Part shown: one piece after another, positions 18,098 to 27,149 of the stretch | Numbering within the stretch: position 1 is the stretch's first letter | Layout of the letters: each line of letters starts with the position of its first letter | NCBI RefSeq assembly: GCF_000373565.1 | Contig: NZ_KB891820.1 | Coordinates: forward strand, 124,001 to 188,000 | Direction: 5' to 3' | Origin: Streptomyces sp. HmicA12 | Lineage (GTDB): Bacteria; Actinomycetota; Actinomycetes; Streptomycetales; Streptomycetaceae | Length of the DNA: 64,000 bases | The notes under the pieces: model-generated | What the model saw: only the letters and a program-made list of their open reading frames with translations | Told to the model about the DNA's origin: nothing | The model's database searches: none | Translations under genes and position numbers: made by a program

Positions 18098-19321
18098 GTG
18101 GCAGCACCGCAGAACTACCTCGCAGTCATCAAAGTCATCGGTGTCGGCGGCGGTGGTGTCAATGCCATCAACCGGATGATCGAGGTCGGTCTCAAGGGCG
18201 TCGAGTTCATCGCCATCAACACCGACGCGCAAGCCCTGTTGATGAGCGACGCGGACGTCAAGCTCGACGTCGGCCGTGAACTCACCCGCGGACTCGGCGC
18301 CGGAGCCAATCCGGCCGTCGGACGCAAGGCGGCCGAGGACCACCGCGAGGAGATCGAGGAGGTCCTCAAGGGGGCCGACATGGTCTTCGTCACCGCCGGT
18401 GAAGGTGGCGGCACCGGCACCGGCGGCGCACCCGTCGTGGCCAACATCGCGCGCTCGCTCGGCGCCCTCACGATCGGCGTGGTCACACGTCCGTTCACCT
18501 TCGAGGGACGGCGCCGGGCCAACCAGGCGGAGGACGGCATCGCCGAGCTCCGCGAAGAGGTCGACACCCTCATCGTCATCCCGAACGACCGGCTCCTGTC
18601 CATCTCGGACCGCCAGGTCTCCGTGCTCGACGCCTTCAAGTCGGCCGACCAGGTGCTCCTGAGCGGTGTGCAGGGCATCACCGACCTCATCACCACCCCG
18701 GGTCTCATCAACCTCGACTTCGCCGACGTCAAGTCCGTGATGTCCGAGGCGGGTTCGGCCCTCATGGGTATCGGCTCGGCCCGCGGCGACGACCGCGCGG
18801 TGGCCGCGGCCGAGATGGCGATCTCCTCGCCGCTGCTCGAAGCGTCCATCGACGGAGCGCGCGGTGTGCTGCTCTCCATCTCCGGTGGCTCGGACCTCGG
18901 TCTCTTCGAGATCAACGAGGCCGCGCAACTGGTCAGTGAGGCCGCCCATCCCGAGGCGAACATCATCTTCGGCGCCGTCATCGACGACGCCCTGGGCGAC
19001 GAGGTACGGGTCACGGTCATCGCCGCCGGCTTCGACGGCGGACAGCCGCCGGCCAAGCGGGAGAACGTGATCGGCTCGTCGTCGGTCAAGCGCGAGGAAC
19101 CGGCACCGGCATCGCGCCCCGCGCCGACCCCCGAGCCCTCGCGCCCGACCTTCGGCAGCCTCGGCAGCGTCACGCCGCGCGAGGAGCTCAAGCCGGAGCC
19201 GGCCCCGGCCGCGCCGGTGAACGAGGCGCCGTCGGCGCCGACCGCACCGCCGCAGGTTCCCCGGCCGTCCTACCCGGACAGCCAGGCCGAGGAGCTGGAC
19301 GTCCCGGACTTCCTGAAGTGA
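18098..19321 (+). CDS. ftsZ: Cell division GTPase FtsZ
   Basis: A 407-residue tubulin homologue that assembles the Z-ring and, in Streptomyces, the ladders of sporulation septa. It has VIGVGGGGVNAINRMI, the tubulin signature GGGTGTGGAP and the synergy loop NLDFADVKSVM. After the globular domain (about 315 residues) comes a Pro/Ala/Glu-rich linker and the C-terminal EELDVPDFLK, which docks SepF. The start is GTG 18098 after GAGGCGAGAGG. The long upstream gap separates its transcription from that of the cell-wall genes. Confidence 0.97.
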   Translation: MAAPQNYLAVIKVIGVGGGGVNAINRMIEVGLKGVEFIAINTDAQALLMSDADVKLDVGRELTRGLGAGANPAVGRKAAEDHREEIEEVLKGADMVFVTAGEGGGTGTGGAPVVANIARSLGALTIGVVTRPFTFEGRRRANQAEDGIAELREEVDTLIVIPNDRLLSISDRQVSVLDAFKSADQVLLSGVQGITDLITTPGLINLDFADVKSVMSEAGSALMGIGSARGDDRAVAAAEMAISSPLLEASIDGARGVLLSISGGSDLGLFEINEAAQLVSEAAHPEANIIFGAVIDDALGDEVRVTVIAAGFDGGQPPAKRENVIGSSSVKREEPAPASRPAPTPEPSRPTFGSLGSVTPREELKPEPAPAAPVNEAPSAPTAPPQVPRPSYPDSQAEELDVPDFLK

Positions 19322-19346
19322 TCACGGAGAAGTTCGGATCACTGAA

Positions 19347-20078
19347 GTGATAGGACAGCGCAACAACGTGAGCGGCGCGCACTTCGCCTTCACCGACCGG
19401 TGGGGCGGGGTGAGCGCCGCTCCGTACGAGGAGCTCAATCTCGGCGGGGCGGTGGGCGACGACCGCGAGGCCGTGCTCCGCAACCGGGAGCTGGCCGCCG
19501 AGGCGCTCGGCCTCGACCCGACCCAGGTCGTCTGGATGAACCAGGTGCACGGGCCCGACGTCGCGGTGGTGGACGGGCCGTGGGCCACGGACACCGACCT
19601 TCCGTGCGTCGACGCCCTCGTCACCGCACGGCGGGGCCTCGCTCTCGCCGTGCTCACCGCGGACTGCACCCCCGTACTGCTCGCCGACCCGGTCGCCGAG
19701 GTCGTTGCCGCCGCACACGCGGGCCGGCCCGGCATGGTCGCCGGGGTCGTGCCCGCCGCGGTGGAGGCGATGGTGAAGCTCGGCGCGCGGCCGGAGCGGA
19801 TCGTCGCCCGTACCGGACCCGCGGTCTGCGGGCGCTGCTACGAAGTGCCGGCCGACATGCGCGCCGACGTCGCCGCGGTCGAGCCCGCGGCGTACGCCGA
19901 GACCAGTTGGGGCACTCCGGCCGTCGATGTGACCGCCGGTGTGCAGGCGCAACTGGAAAGGCTCGGGGTGCGCGACCGGCAGCAGTCGCCGGTGTGCACG
20001 CTCGAGTCGCACGACCACTTCTCGTACCGCCGCGAGCGCACCACGGGGCGCCTCGCGAGCTATGTCTGGCTGGACTGA
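19347..20078 (+). CDS. pgeF: Peptidoglycan editing factor PgeF (YfiH/YlmD, laccase-domain protein)
   Basis: A 243-residue member of the YfiH/DUF152 family once called multicopper polyphenol oxidase. The family zinc site is visible as MNQVHG, LTADCTPVLL and AAHAGRPG. E. coli PgeF is a purine-nucleoside-like hydrolase family member that keeps L-Ser out of the peptidoglycan stem peptide. I transfer that role only by family. It lies 25 bases after ftsZ and six bases before the PLP-binding protein, as in many Gram-positives. Confidence 0.9.
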   Translation: MIGQRNNVSGAHFAFTDRWGGVSAAPYEELNLGGAVGDDREAVLRNRELAAEALGLDPTQVVWMNQVHGPDVAVVDGPWATDTDLPCVDALVTARRGLALAVLTADCTPVLLADPVAEVVAAAHAGRPGMVAGVVPAAVEAMVKLGARPERIVARTGPAVCGRCYEVPADMRADVAAVEPAAYAETSWGTPAVDVTAGVQAQLERLGVRDRQQSPVCTLESHDHFSYRRERTTGRLASYVWLD

Positions 20079-20084
20079 AACGAC

Positions 20085-20822
20085 ATGACGGACCTTCAGG
20101 ACCTTCGAGGACGCAGAGACGAACTCGCCGCGAACCTGGCCCAGGTGGAGGAACGTATCTCCGCCGCCTGTGCGGCGGCCGGGCGCAAGCGGGACGACGT
20201 GACCCTCATCGTGGTCACCAAGACCTACCCCGCGAGCGATACGCGGATCCTGTCCGAGCTCGGCGTGCGGCACGTCGCCGAGAACCGGGACCAGGACGCC
20301 GCCCCCAAGGCGGCGGACTGCGCTGACCTCCCCCTCACCTGGCACTTCGTCGGTCAGTTGCAGACCAACAAGGTGCGCTCCGTGGTCGGTTACGCCGACG
20401 TCGTGCAGTCCGTGGACCGGGCGAAGCTCGTCACGGCACTGTCCAAGGACGCCGTGCGCGCGGAGCGCGAGCTGGGGTGCCTGATCCAGGTCGCGCTCGA
20501 CGCCGAGGAGGACGGGCGCGGCGAGCGCGGTGGCGTAGGAGTGGGCGCGGTGGAGGAGTTGGCCGCACGCGTGGCCGAGGCCCCGGGGCTGCGGCTCGAC
20601 GGACTGATGACCGTCGCGCCGCTCACCGGGACCTACGCGGGGCGGCAACAGGCGGCGTTCGAGCGCCTCATGGATTTGTCGACTGCCCTGCGCGCGGCTC
20701 ATCCGGCTGCGAACATGGTCTCGGCAGGGATGAGTTCGGACCTCGAGCAGGCTGTGGCGGCCGGAGCGACACATGTGCGCGTCGGTACGGCGGTACTCGG
20801 AGTCCGACCCAGGCTCGGGTAA
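20085..20822 (+). CDS. YggS-family pyridoxal phosphate homeostasis protein (PLPBP)
   Basis: A 245-residue single-domain alanine-racemase-like fold. The PLP lysine sits in LIVVTKTYPASD, with WHFVGQLQTNK, SVDRAKL and the C-terminal phosphate-binding MSAGMSSDLEQAV also conserved. YggS proteins bind PLP without a known catalytic activity and affect vitamin B6 and amino-acid homeostasis. The gene's presence between pgeF and sepF in division clusters is conserved in Gram-positives (ylmE position). Confidence 0.92.
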   Translation: MTDLQDLRGRRDELAANLAQVEERISAACAAAGRKRDDVTLIVVTKTYPASDTRILSELGVRHVAENRDQDAAPKAADCADLPLTWHFVGQLQTNKVRSVVGYADVVQSVDRAKLVTALSKDAVRAERELGCLIQVALDAEEDGRGERGGVGVGAVEELAARVAEAPGLRLDGLMTVAPLTGTYAGRQQAAFERLMDLSTALRAAHPAANMVSAGMSSDLEQAVAAGATHVRVGTAVLGVRPRLG

Positions 20823-20948
20823 CGTCGCCAAGAAGTCGGACCACAGCAGAAAATATGGTCATTCTCGCTGATGGGCGGGGAGACCACGTGGATCGCGGGC
20901 ACTTTGGTTGACGTCAGCCGATCCACCACAGAGCGGAGGACTCAGAGC

Positions 20949-21593
20949 ATGGCCGGCGCGATGCGCAAGATGGCGGTCTACCTCGGCCTCGTGGAGGACG
21001 ATGGGTACGACGGTCGGGGATTCGACCCCGACGACGACTTCGAACCCGAGCTCGACCCGGAGCCCGAGCGTGACCGCCGACGGCATGAACCGTCACATCA
21101 GTCACACAATGCGCGTTCGGTGGCCGAAGAGGACGAATCGGTGCGAGTGGTGCAGCCGCCCGCACAGCGTGAGCCGGTGCGCTCACCCGCTTCGCTCCCC
21201 GCTGAATCCGGACGTCCGGCGCGAATCGCCCCCGTGGCATCCATCACACCTGAACGTCAGAGCCTGGAGAAGAACGCACCGGTGATCATGCCCAAGGTCG
21301 TGTCCGAGCGGGAGCCCTACCGCATCACCACGTTGCACCCCCGGACCTACAACGAGGCCCGTACCATCGGGGAACACTTCCGCGAGGGCACTCCGGTGAT
21401 CATGAATCTGACGGAGATGGACGACACCGACGCGAAGCGACTTGTCGACTTTGCCGCCGGTCTCGTCTTCGGTCTTCACGGCAGCATCGAGCGGGTGACT
21501 CAGAAGGTGTTCCTGTTGTCGCCTGCTAACGTCGATGTCACGGCGGAGGACAAGGCCCGCATCGCAGAGGGCGGGTTCTTCAACCAGAGCTGA
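20949..21593 (+). CDS. sepF: Cell division protein SepF
   Basis: A 214-residue protein. The N-terminal amphipathic, membrane-binding segment (MAGAMRKMAVYLGLVEDD) is followed by an acidic/charged linker and a C-terminal SepF domain from about residue 117 (ERYPYRITT-type start EREPYRITTLHPRTYNEA). SepF tethers FtsZ through its C-terminal peptide to the membrane, important here because actinobacteria lack FtsA. The ATG at 20949 is chosen because CGGAGG lies nine bases upstream. The open frame extends further upstream without family similarity. Confidence 0.95.
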   Translation: MAGAMRKMAVYLGLVEDDGYDGRGFDPDDDFEPELDPEPERDRRRHEPSHQSHNARSVAEEDESVRVVQPPAQREPVRSPASLPAESGRPARIAPVASITPERQSLEKNAPVIMPKVVSEREPYRITTLHPRTYNEARTIGEHFREGTPVIMNLTEMDDTDAKRLVDFAAGLVFGLHGSIERVTQKVFLLSPANVDVTAEDKARIAEGGFFNQS

Positions 21594-21670
21594 GACGCAG
21601 CACTAGTTCAACGGCTAGCTATGTACTAGTCACGAAGGCACGAGACACAGGGGAGAGGGAACCACCGATC

Positions 21671-21955
21671 ATGGGCGTGGTTTTTGATGTGGTCTACATC
21701 GCGCTGATGTGTTTCCTCATCGTGCTGATCTTCCGGCTGGTCATGGACTATGTCTTCCAGTTCGCCCGCTCGTGGCAACCCGGCAAGGCGATGGTGGTCG
21801 TTCTGGAGGCCACCTACACTGTCACTGATCCACCGCTCAAGCTTCTGCGGCGGTTCATTCCGCCGCTGCGTCTCGGGGGCGTGGCGCTCGACCTGTCCTT
21901 CTTCGTACTGATGATCATCGTCTACATCCTGATCTCCGTCGTGAGCCGGCTGTGA
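21671..21955 (+). CDS. YggT/YlmG-family membrane protein (SepG)
   Basis: A 94-residue integral membrane protein with an N-terminal hydrophobic helix (about 5-25) and a C-terminal helix (about 70-92), separated by a short loop containing the family pattern LKLLRRFIPPLRLGG. In Streptomyces the YlmG homologue has been named SepG and linked to SsgB localisation and nucleoid organisation. I transfer that by family and position. GGGAGAGGGA lies upstream. The preceding 77 bases contain two copies of ACTAGT, with no obvious regulator. Confidence 0.88.
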   Translation: MGVVFDVVYIALMCFLIVLIFRLVMDYVFQFARSWQPGKAMVVVLEATYTVTDPPLKLLRRFIPPLRLGGVALDLSFFVLMIIVYILISVVSRL

Positions 21956-22010
21956 GCGCGATGTCAACTACGGTCTTGCCGAATGCCGACGACAACGTTG
22001 AGGTGAAGAG

Positions 22011-23165
22011 ATGCCGCTGACCCCCGAGGACGTGCGGAACAAGCAGTTCACGACCGTCCGCCTCCGAGAAGGCTATGACGAGGACGAGGTCGATGCCTTC
22101 CTCGATGAGGTCGAAGCCGAACTGACCCGTCTCCTGCGTGAGAACGAGGACCTGCGAGCCAAGCTCGCCGCTGCCACCCGCGCCGCTGCCCAGAACCAGC
22201 AGCAGGGCGGCATGCGCAAGGGCCCCGGTGGCCCGGACGGCCCCGGTGGCCCCCAGGACCAGCAGGGTCCCCCGCAGGGCATGCGAGGCCCGGGCGCCCC
22301 GGTGCCCGCCGGGATATCGGGCCCGCCGCAGCAGCAGATGGGCGGCCCCATGGGTGGTCCGCCGCAGCTGCCGAGCGGTGCCCCGCAGCTTCCGGCCGGT
22401 CCCGGTGGACACGGTCCCCAGGGCGGCCCGCAGGGTCCCGGCCCCATGGGCCAGGGTCCGATGGGCCAGGGCTCGATGGGCCAGCAGCCGCAGCTCGGCG
22501 GCCCGATGGGTGGCCCCATGGGCGGCCACGGCGGTCCGCAGATGCCCCAGCCCGGTCAGGGCCCCGGTGGCGACAGCGCCGCCCGTGTGCTCTCGCTGGC
22601 CCAGCAGACCGCCGACCAGGCGATCGCCGAGGCCCGCTCCGAGGCCAACAAGATCGTCGGCGAGGCTCGCAGCCGCGCCGAGGGTCTCGAGCGTGACGCC
22701 CGTGCCAAGGCCGACGCCCTGGAGCGGGACGCGCAGGAGAAGCACCGCGTCGCGATGGGCTCCCTGGAGTCCGCCCGCGCCACGCTGGAGCGCAAGGTCG
22801 AGGACCTGCGCGGCTTCGAGCGCGAGTACCGCACGCGTCTGAAGTCGTACCTGGAGTCGCAGCTGCGCCAGCTGGAGACCCAGGCCGACGACTCGCTGGC
22901 CCCGCCGCGCACTCCGGCCACCGCCTCGCTGCCGCCGTCCCCGGCGCCTTCGATGGCCCCGGCCGGCGCTGGTGCCCCGTCCTACGGCGGCAACCAGACC
23001 ATGGGTGGCAACCAGGGCCCCAGCGGCCCGTCGTACGGCGGCCAGCAGCAGATGTCGCCCGCGATGACGCAGCCGATGGCTCCGGTGCGGCCCCAGGGCC
23101 CGCAGCCGATGGGCCAGGCCCCGTCGCCGATGCGCGGCTTCCTCATCGACGAGGACGACAACTGA
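22011..23165 (+). CDS. divIVA: Polar growth determinant DivIVA
   Basis: A 384-residue coiled-coil scaffold that marks hyphal tips and directs polar growth in Streptomyces. The N-terminal DivIVA membrane-binding domain (MPLTPEDVRNKQFTTVRLRE onward) and a first coiled coil extend to about residue 58. A Gly/Pro/Gln/Met-rich, low-complexity linker follows (about 62-185), then a long second coiled coil (about 190-300) and another disordered Gly/Pro/Gln tail. The long linker is typical of Streptomyces DivIVA. GAGGTGAAGAG precedes the ATG. Confidence 0.96.
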   Translation: MPLTPEDVRNKQFTTVRLREGYDEDEVDAFLDEVEAELTRLLRENEDLRAKLAAATRAAAQNQQQGGMRKGPGGPDGPGGPQDQQGPPQGMRGPGAPVPAGISGPPQQQMGGPMGGPPQLPSGAPQLPAGPGGHGPQGGPQGPGPMGQGPMGQGSMGQQPQLGGPMGGPMGGHGGPQMPQPGQGPGGDSAARVLSLAQQTADQAIAEARSEANKIVGEARSRAEGLERDARAKADALERDAQEKHRVAMGSLESARATLERKVEDLRGFEREYRTRLKSYLESQLRQLETQADDSLAPPRTPATASLPPSPAPSMAPAGAGAPSYGGNQTMGGNQGPSGPSYGGQQQMSPAMTQPMAPVRPQGPQPMGQAPSPMRGFLIDEDDN

Positions 23166-23223
23166 GCGGCGCGTCTGCGTGTAGCGCCCGGTAGTACTGG
23201 CTAGGCGTCGGCATTCATTCAGG

Positions 23224-23259
23224 CCTCGGCCCGGATCGTTTCTGCGATCCGGGCCGAGG
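23224..23259 (+). terminator. Rho-independent terminator after divIVA
   Basis: A 15-bp perfect stem (CCTCGGCCCGGATCG and its complement) with a TTTCTG loop, followed by TCTTTTG, lies 58 bases after the divIVA stop. It ends the dcw transcript. Confidence 0.85.
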
Positions 23260-23312
23260 TCTTTTGCGTACGGGTTTTCGGGGTGGCGGGCGTGTGTGCG
23301 CGGACGCAATGC

Positions 23313-23362
23313 CGAAGGGGTCGGCCCCCGCCGGAATCCTCCGGCGGGGGCCGACCCCTTCG
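23313..23362 (-). terminator. Terminator hairpin after ileS
   Basis: A 23-bp perfect stem (23313-23335 with 23340-23362) and a 4-base loop, ten bases beyond the ileS stop. It lacks a long T-run, as is common in Streptomyces, and is fully symmetric, so it could act in both directions. Confidence 0.8.
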
Positions 23363-23372
23363 TGGGCTGTGC

Positions 23373-26300
23373 CTACGCCTTGCGGAGGCGGAACACCAGG
23401 CTCAGGCCCTCGTCCGTGAACGGTTCGCCGTACGTGGTGTCCGGCTCGCCCTGGGCGAAGTCCGTGGCGAGGACCTCGTCGGCGATCAGGCCCGCGTGCT
23501 CGGACAGGGCCGAGATCGCCGCCGGGTCCGTGGACGTCCAGCGCAGGGCGATCCGGTCCGCGACGTCCAGGCCGCTGTTCTTGCGGGCCTCCTGGATCAG
23601 GCGGATCGCGTCGCGGGCCAGGCCCGCCTGGCGCAGCTCCTCCGTGATCTCCAGGTCCAGGGCGACCGTGGCGCCGGAGTCGGAGGCCACCGACCAGCCC
23701 TCGCGCGGGGTCTCGGTGATGATGACCTCGTCGGGGGCGAGCGTGACCGTCTCGCCGTCGACCTCCACCGAGGCGTTCCCCTCGCGCAGGGCCAGGGAGA
23801 GCGCCGCGGCGTCCGCGCCGGCGACCGCCTTCGCGACGTCCTGGACGCGCTTGCCGAAGCGCTTGCCGAGCGCCCGGAAGTTCGCCTTCGCCGTCGTGTC
23901 GACCAGGGAGCCGCCCACCTCGGAGAGCGAGGCGAGCGACGAGACGTTCAGCTCCTCCGTGATCTGCGCGTGCAGCTCGGGGGAGAGGGTCTCGAAGCCG
24001 GACGCCGCGACCAGCGCGCGCGACAGCGGCTGACGGGTCTTGACGCCGGACTCCGCGCGCGTGGCACGGCCCAGCTCGACCAGGCGGCGGACCAGCGCCA
24101 TCTGCGTGGAGAGGGTCGGGTCGATCGCCGACAGGTCGGCCTCGGGCCACGCGGACAGGTGGACCGACTCCGGAGCGTCCGGGGTGACCGGGACGACCAG
24201 GTCCTGCCAGACCCGCTCCGCGATGAACGGCGTGAGCGGCGCCATCAGCTGAGTGATCGTCACCACCACGTCGTGCAGGGTGCGCAGCGCGGCCTTGTCG
24301 CCCTGCCAGAAGCGGCGGCGCGAGCGGCGCACGTACCAGTTCGAGAGGTCGTCGACGAACGCGGACAGCAGCTTGCCGGCGCGCTGGGTGTCGTACGCCT
24401 CCAGGGACTTGGTGACCTCGTCCGTGAGCTGGTGCAGCTCGGACAGCAGCCAGCGGTCCAGGACGGTGCGGTCGGCCGGGGCCGGGTCCGCCGCGCTGGG
24501 CGCCCAGTTCGACGTACGGGCGTACAGGGCCTGGAAGGCGACCGTGTTCCAGTACGTGAGGAGCGTCTTGCGGACGACCTCCTGGATGGTGCCGTGGCCG
24601 ACGCGGCGGGCCGCCCACGGGGAGCCGCCGGCCGCCATGAACCAGCGCACCGCGTCCGCCCCGTGCCGGTCCATCAGCGGGATCGGGTCCAGGGTGTTGC
24701 CCAGGTGCTTGGACATCTTGCGGCCGTCCTCGGCGAGGATGTGGCCCAGGCAGACCACGTTCTCGTAGGACGACTTGTCGAAGACCAGGGTGCCGATCGC
24801 CATGAGGGTGTAGAACCACCCGCGCGTCTGGTCGATGGCCTCGGAGATGAACTGCGCCGGGTAGCGGGACTCGAACAGTTCCTTGTTCTTGTACGGGTAG
24901 CCCCACTGCGCGAACGGCATCGAACCCGAGTCGTACCAGGCGTCGATGACCTCGGGCACGCGCGTCGCCGTTTCCGTGCAGCCCTCGTGGGTGCAGGTGA
25001 AGGTGACGTCGTCGATGAACGGGCGGTGCGGGTCGAGCCGGGACTGGTCCGTGCCCGTCAGCCGTGACAGCTCCTCGCGGGAGCCGACGCACGTGAGGTG
25101 GTTCTCCTCGCAGCGCCAGATCGGGAGCGGGGTGCCCCAGTAGCGGTTGCGGGAGAGCGCCCAGTCGATGTTGTTGTTCAGCCAGTCGCCGAAGCGGCCG
25201 TGCTTCACGGTCTCCGGGAACCAGTTGGTCTTCTCGTTCTCCTGGAGGAGACGGTCCTTGACGGCCGTGGTGCGGATGTACCAGGACGGCTGCGCGTAGT
25301 AGAGGAGCGCCGTGTGGCAGCGCCAGCAGTGCGGGTAGCTGTGCTCGTACGGGAGGTGCTTGAAGAGCAGGCCGCGGGTCTTGAGGTCCTCGGTGAGCGC
25401 TTCGTCCGCCTTCTTGAAGAAGACGCCGCCCACGAGGTCCAGCTCCGGTGAGAAGGTGCCGTCGGGCAGCACCGGGTTCACCACCGGCATGCCGTACGAG
25501 CGGCAGACCTTGAGGTCGTCCTCACCGAAGGCCGGGGCCTGGTGGACGAGGCCGGTGCCGTCCTCGGTCGTCACGTAGTCGGCGTTCACGACGAAGTGCG
25601 CCTCGCCGGCCGGGAACTCCACCAGCTCGAACGGACGTTGATACGTCCAACGCTCCATCTCGGCGCCGGTGAACGACTCGCCGGTCGTCTCCCAGCCCTC
25701 GCCGAGCGCCTTCTCGACGAGCGGCTCGGCGACGACCAGCTTCTCCGTACCGTCCGACACGACGACGTAGCGGACCTCGGGGTGCGCGGCGACCGCCGTG
25801 TTGGACACCAGGGTCCAGGGGGTCGTCGTCCAGATCAGGAGCGCGGCCTGGCCCGCCAGCGGACCGGAGGTGAGGGGGAAACGGACATAGACCGAGGGGT
25901 CGACGACCGTCTCGTAGCCCTGCGCCAGCTCGTGGTCCGAGAGGCCGGTGCCGCAGCGCGGGCACCAGGGGGCGACGCGGTGGTCCTGGACCAGCAGACC
26001 CTTGTCGAAGATCTCCTTGAGGGACCACCAGACGGACTCGACGTACTCGGGGTCCATGGTCCGGTACGCGTCGTCGAGGTCGACCCAGTAGCCCATGCGG
26101 GTCGTCAGGTCGGTGAAGGCGTCGGTGTGGCGGGTCACGGACTCGCGGCACTTGGCGTTGAACTCGGCGATGCCGTACGCCTCGATGTCCTTCTTGCCGT
26201 TGAAGCCGAGCTCCTTCTCGACCGCCAGCTCCACCGGGAGGCCGTGGCAGTCCCAGCCCGCCTTACGGGCCACGTGGTAGCCCCGCATGGTGCGGAAGCG

Positions 26301-26513
26301 GGGGAAGACGTCCTTGAAGACGCGGGCCTCGATGTGGTGGGCACCCGGCATGCCGTTGGCCGTGGGCGGGCCCTCGTAGAACACCCACTCGGGGCGCCCT
26401 TCGGACTGCTCCAGGCTCTTGGCGAAGATCTTCTGCTCGCTCCAGAAGTCGAGCACGGCGTGCTCGAGGGCGGGCAGGTCGACCTGGGCGGGCACCTGGC
26501 GGTACTGCGTCAT
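23373..26513 (-). CDS. ileS: Isoleucyl-tRNA synthetase
   Basis: A 1046-residue class I aminoacyl-tRNA synthetase charging tRNA-Ile. The nucleotide-binding region is PPTANGMPGAHHIEARVFKD, where AHHIEA replaces the textbook HIGH, and the second signature is KMSKH (DGRKMSKHLGN). The CP1 editing domain includes LIWTTTPWTL. The long sequence and motif variants fit the eukaryote-like type of IleRS found in actinobacteria. The start at 26513 (MTQYRQVPAQ) follows GGAGGAAG. The open frame upstream is T-box leader. Confidence 0.95.
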   Translation of the reverse strand: MTQYRQVPAQVDLPALEHAVLDFWSEQKIFAKSLEQSEGRPEWVFYEGPPTANGMPGAHHIEARVFKDVFPRFRTMRGYHVARKAGWDCHGLPVELAVEKELGFNGKKDIEAYGIAEFNAKCRESVTRHTDAFTDLTTRMGYWVDLDDAYRTMDPEYVESVWWSLKEIFDKGLLVQDHRVAPWCPRCGTGLSDHELAQGYETVVDPSVYVRFPLTSGPLAGQAALLIWTTTPWTLVSNTAVAAHPEVRYVVVSDGTEKLVVAEPLVEKALGEGWETTGESFTGAEMERWTYQRPFELVEFPAGEAHFVVNADYVTTEDGTGLVHQAPAFGEDDLKVCRSYGMPVVNPVLPDGTFSPELDLVGGVFFKKADEALTEDLKTRGLLFKHLPYEHSYPHCWRCHTALLYYAQPSWYIRTTAVKDRLLQENEKTNWFPETVKHGRFGDWLNNNIDWALSRNRYWGTPLPIWRCEENHLTCVGSREELSRLTGTDQSRLDPHRPFIDDVTFTCTHEGCTETATRVPEVIDAWYDSGSMPFAQWGYPYKNKELFESRYPAQFISEAIDQTRGWFYTLMAIGTLVFDKSSYENVVCLGHILAEDGRKMSKHLGNTLDPIPLMDRHGADAVRWFMAAGGSPWAARRVGHGTIQEVVRKTLLTYWNTVAFQALYARTSNWAPSAADPAPADRTVLDRWLLSELHQLTDEVTKSLEAYDTQRAGKLLSAFVDDLSNWYVRRSRRRFWQGDKAALRTLHDVVVTITQLMAPLTPFIAERVWQDLVVPVTPDAPESVHLSAWPEADLSAIDPTLSTQMALVRRLVELGRATRAESGVKTRQPLSRALVAASGFETLSPELHAQITEELNVSSLASLSEVGGSLVDTTAKANFRALGKRFGKRVQDVAKAVAGADAAALSLALREGNASVEVDGETVTLAPDEVIITETPREGWSVASDSGATVALDLEITEELRQAGLARDAIRLIQEARKNSGLDVADRIALRWTSTDPAAISALSEHAGLIADEVLATDFAQGEPDTTYGEPFTDEGLSLVFRLRKA

Positions 26514-26810
26514 CAGTCTTCCTCCGGCGGATGTGCCTTCTTCCGTCGGAGGGACGAGAGCCTTTGTCGTGCTGTACGCCGTGTGCGGCGCGCTCCCGCG
26601 GTACCACCCTCCTTGGCCCTCCGGCGCGTGGTGCGCTCCGGTGAGCCCCCTCATTGGGGTCGCGATGCCGGGTCTACTCGCCGCTCTGCGTGTGCTGCGG
26701 CTTTCTTCCGGCGGCTCCGGGGTGATCTTCGCGTCGCGCTCGCCCCCGGGCTTCCACCGACCCCGGGTCGCTCCTGGCTGCGTACGCCGCTACTCGTCCC
26801 CATCCATGCT
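26514..26810 (-). promoter_or_regulatory. T-box riboswitch leader of ileS (ATC specifier)
   Basis: Read on the minus strand, the leader contains the conserved T-box bulge GGGTGGTACCGCGG (26597-26610). Upstream is a Stem I region with GACGAGTAG (26791-26799) and AAGATCACC, whose ATC (26724-26726) matches an isoleucine codon. Just before ileS, CCTCCGACGG can pair with CCGCCGGAGG, which contains the ribosome-binding site. This implies translational control: uncharged tRNA-Ile would stabilise the antisequestrator and free the Shine-Dalgarno. Actinobacterial ileS T-boxes are known to work this way. Confidence 0.88.
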
Positions 26811-27149
26811 TCTCGCTCCGCCCAGTGTACGGCGCCCGGGAGGGGGCGGCCGACCGGTTTTTCCGGGGTCCGTGAGGGGCGGCGGGGACTGCGTCCGGTG
26901 ACCCGAATGGCGATACGTACGGTGTCCGATCCCTCCTGGTCGCGCGGTGGGCCCCCGGAGGGCGTGCGGGGGACGGATAACCGGGCGGGGAGCTGGGCAC
27001 AACGCTTGCATGTTCGTCGCTCGGCGGTGGCCGGGCCGGGGCCGAGGGGGTGGATCGGGGCGGGTGTCCCGTTGCCGCGGGCCGTGAGTCGATTTATCGT
27101 CCCAGCACGATTCGCGAGCAAGATCACAATTTGTGAAGGGGCCGCGGCC

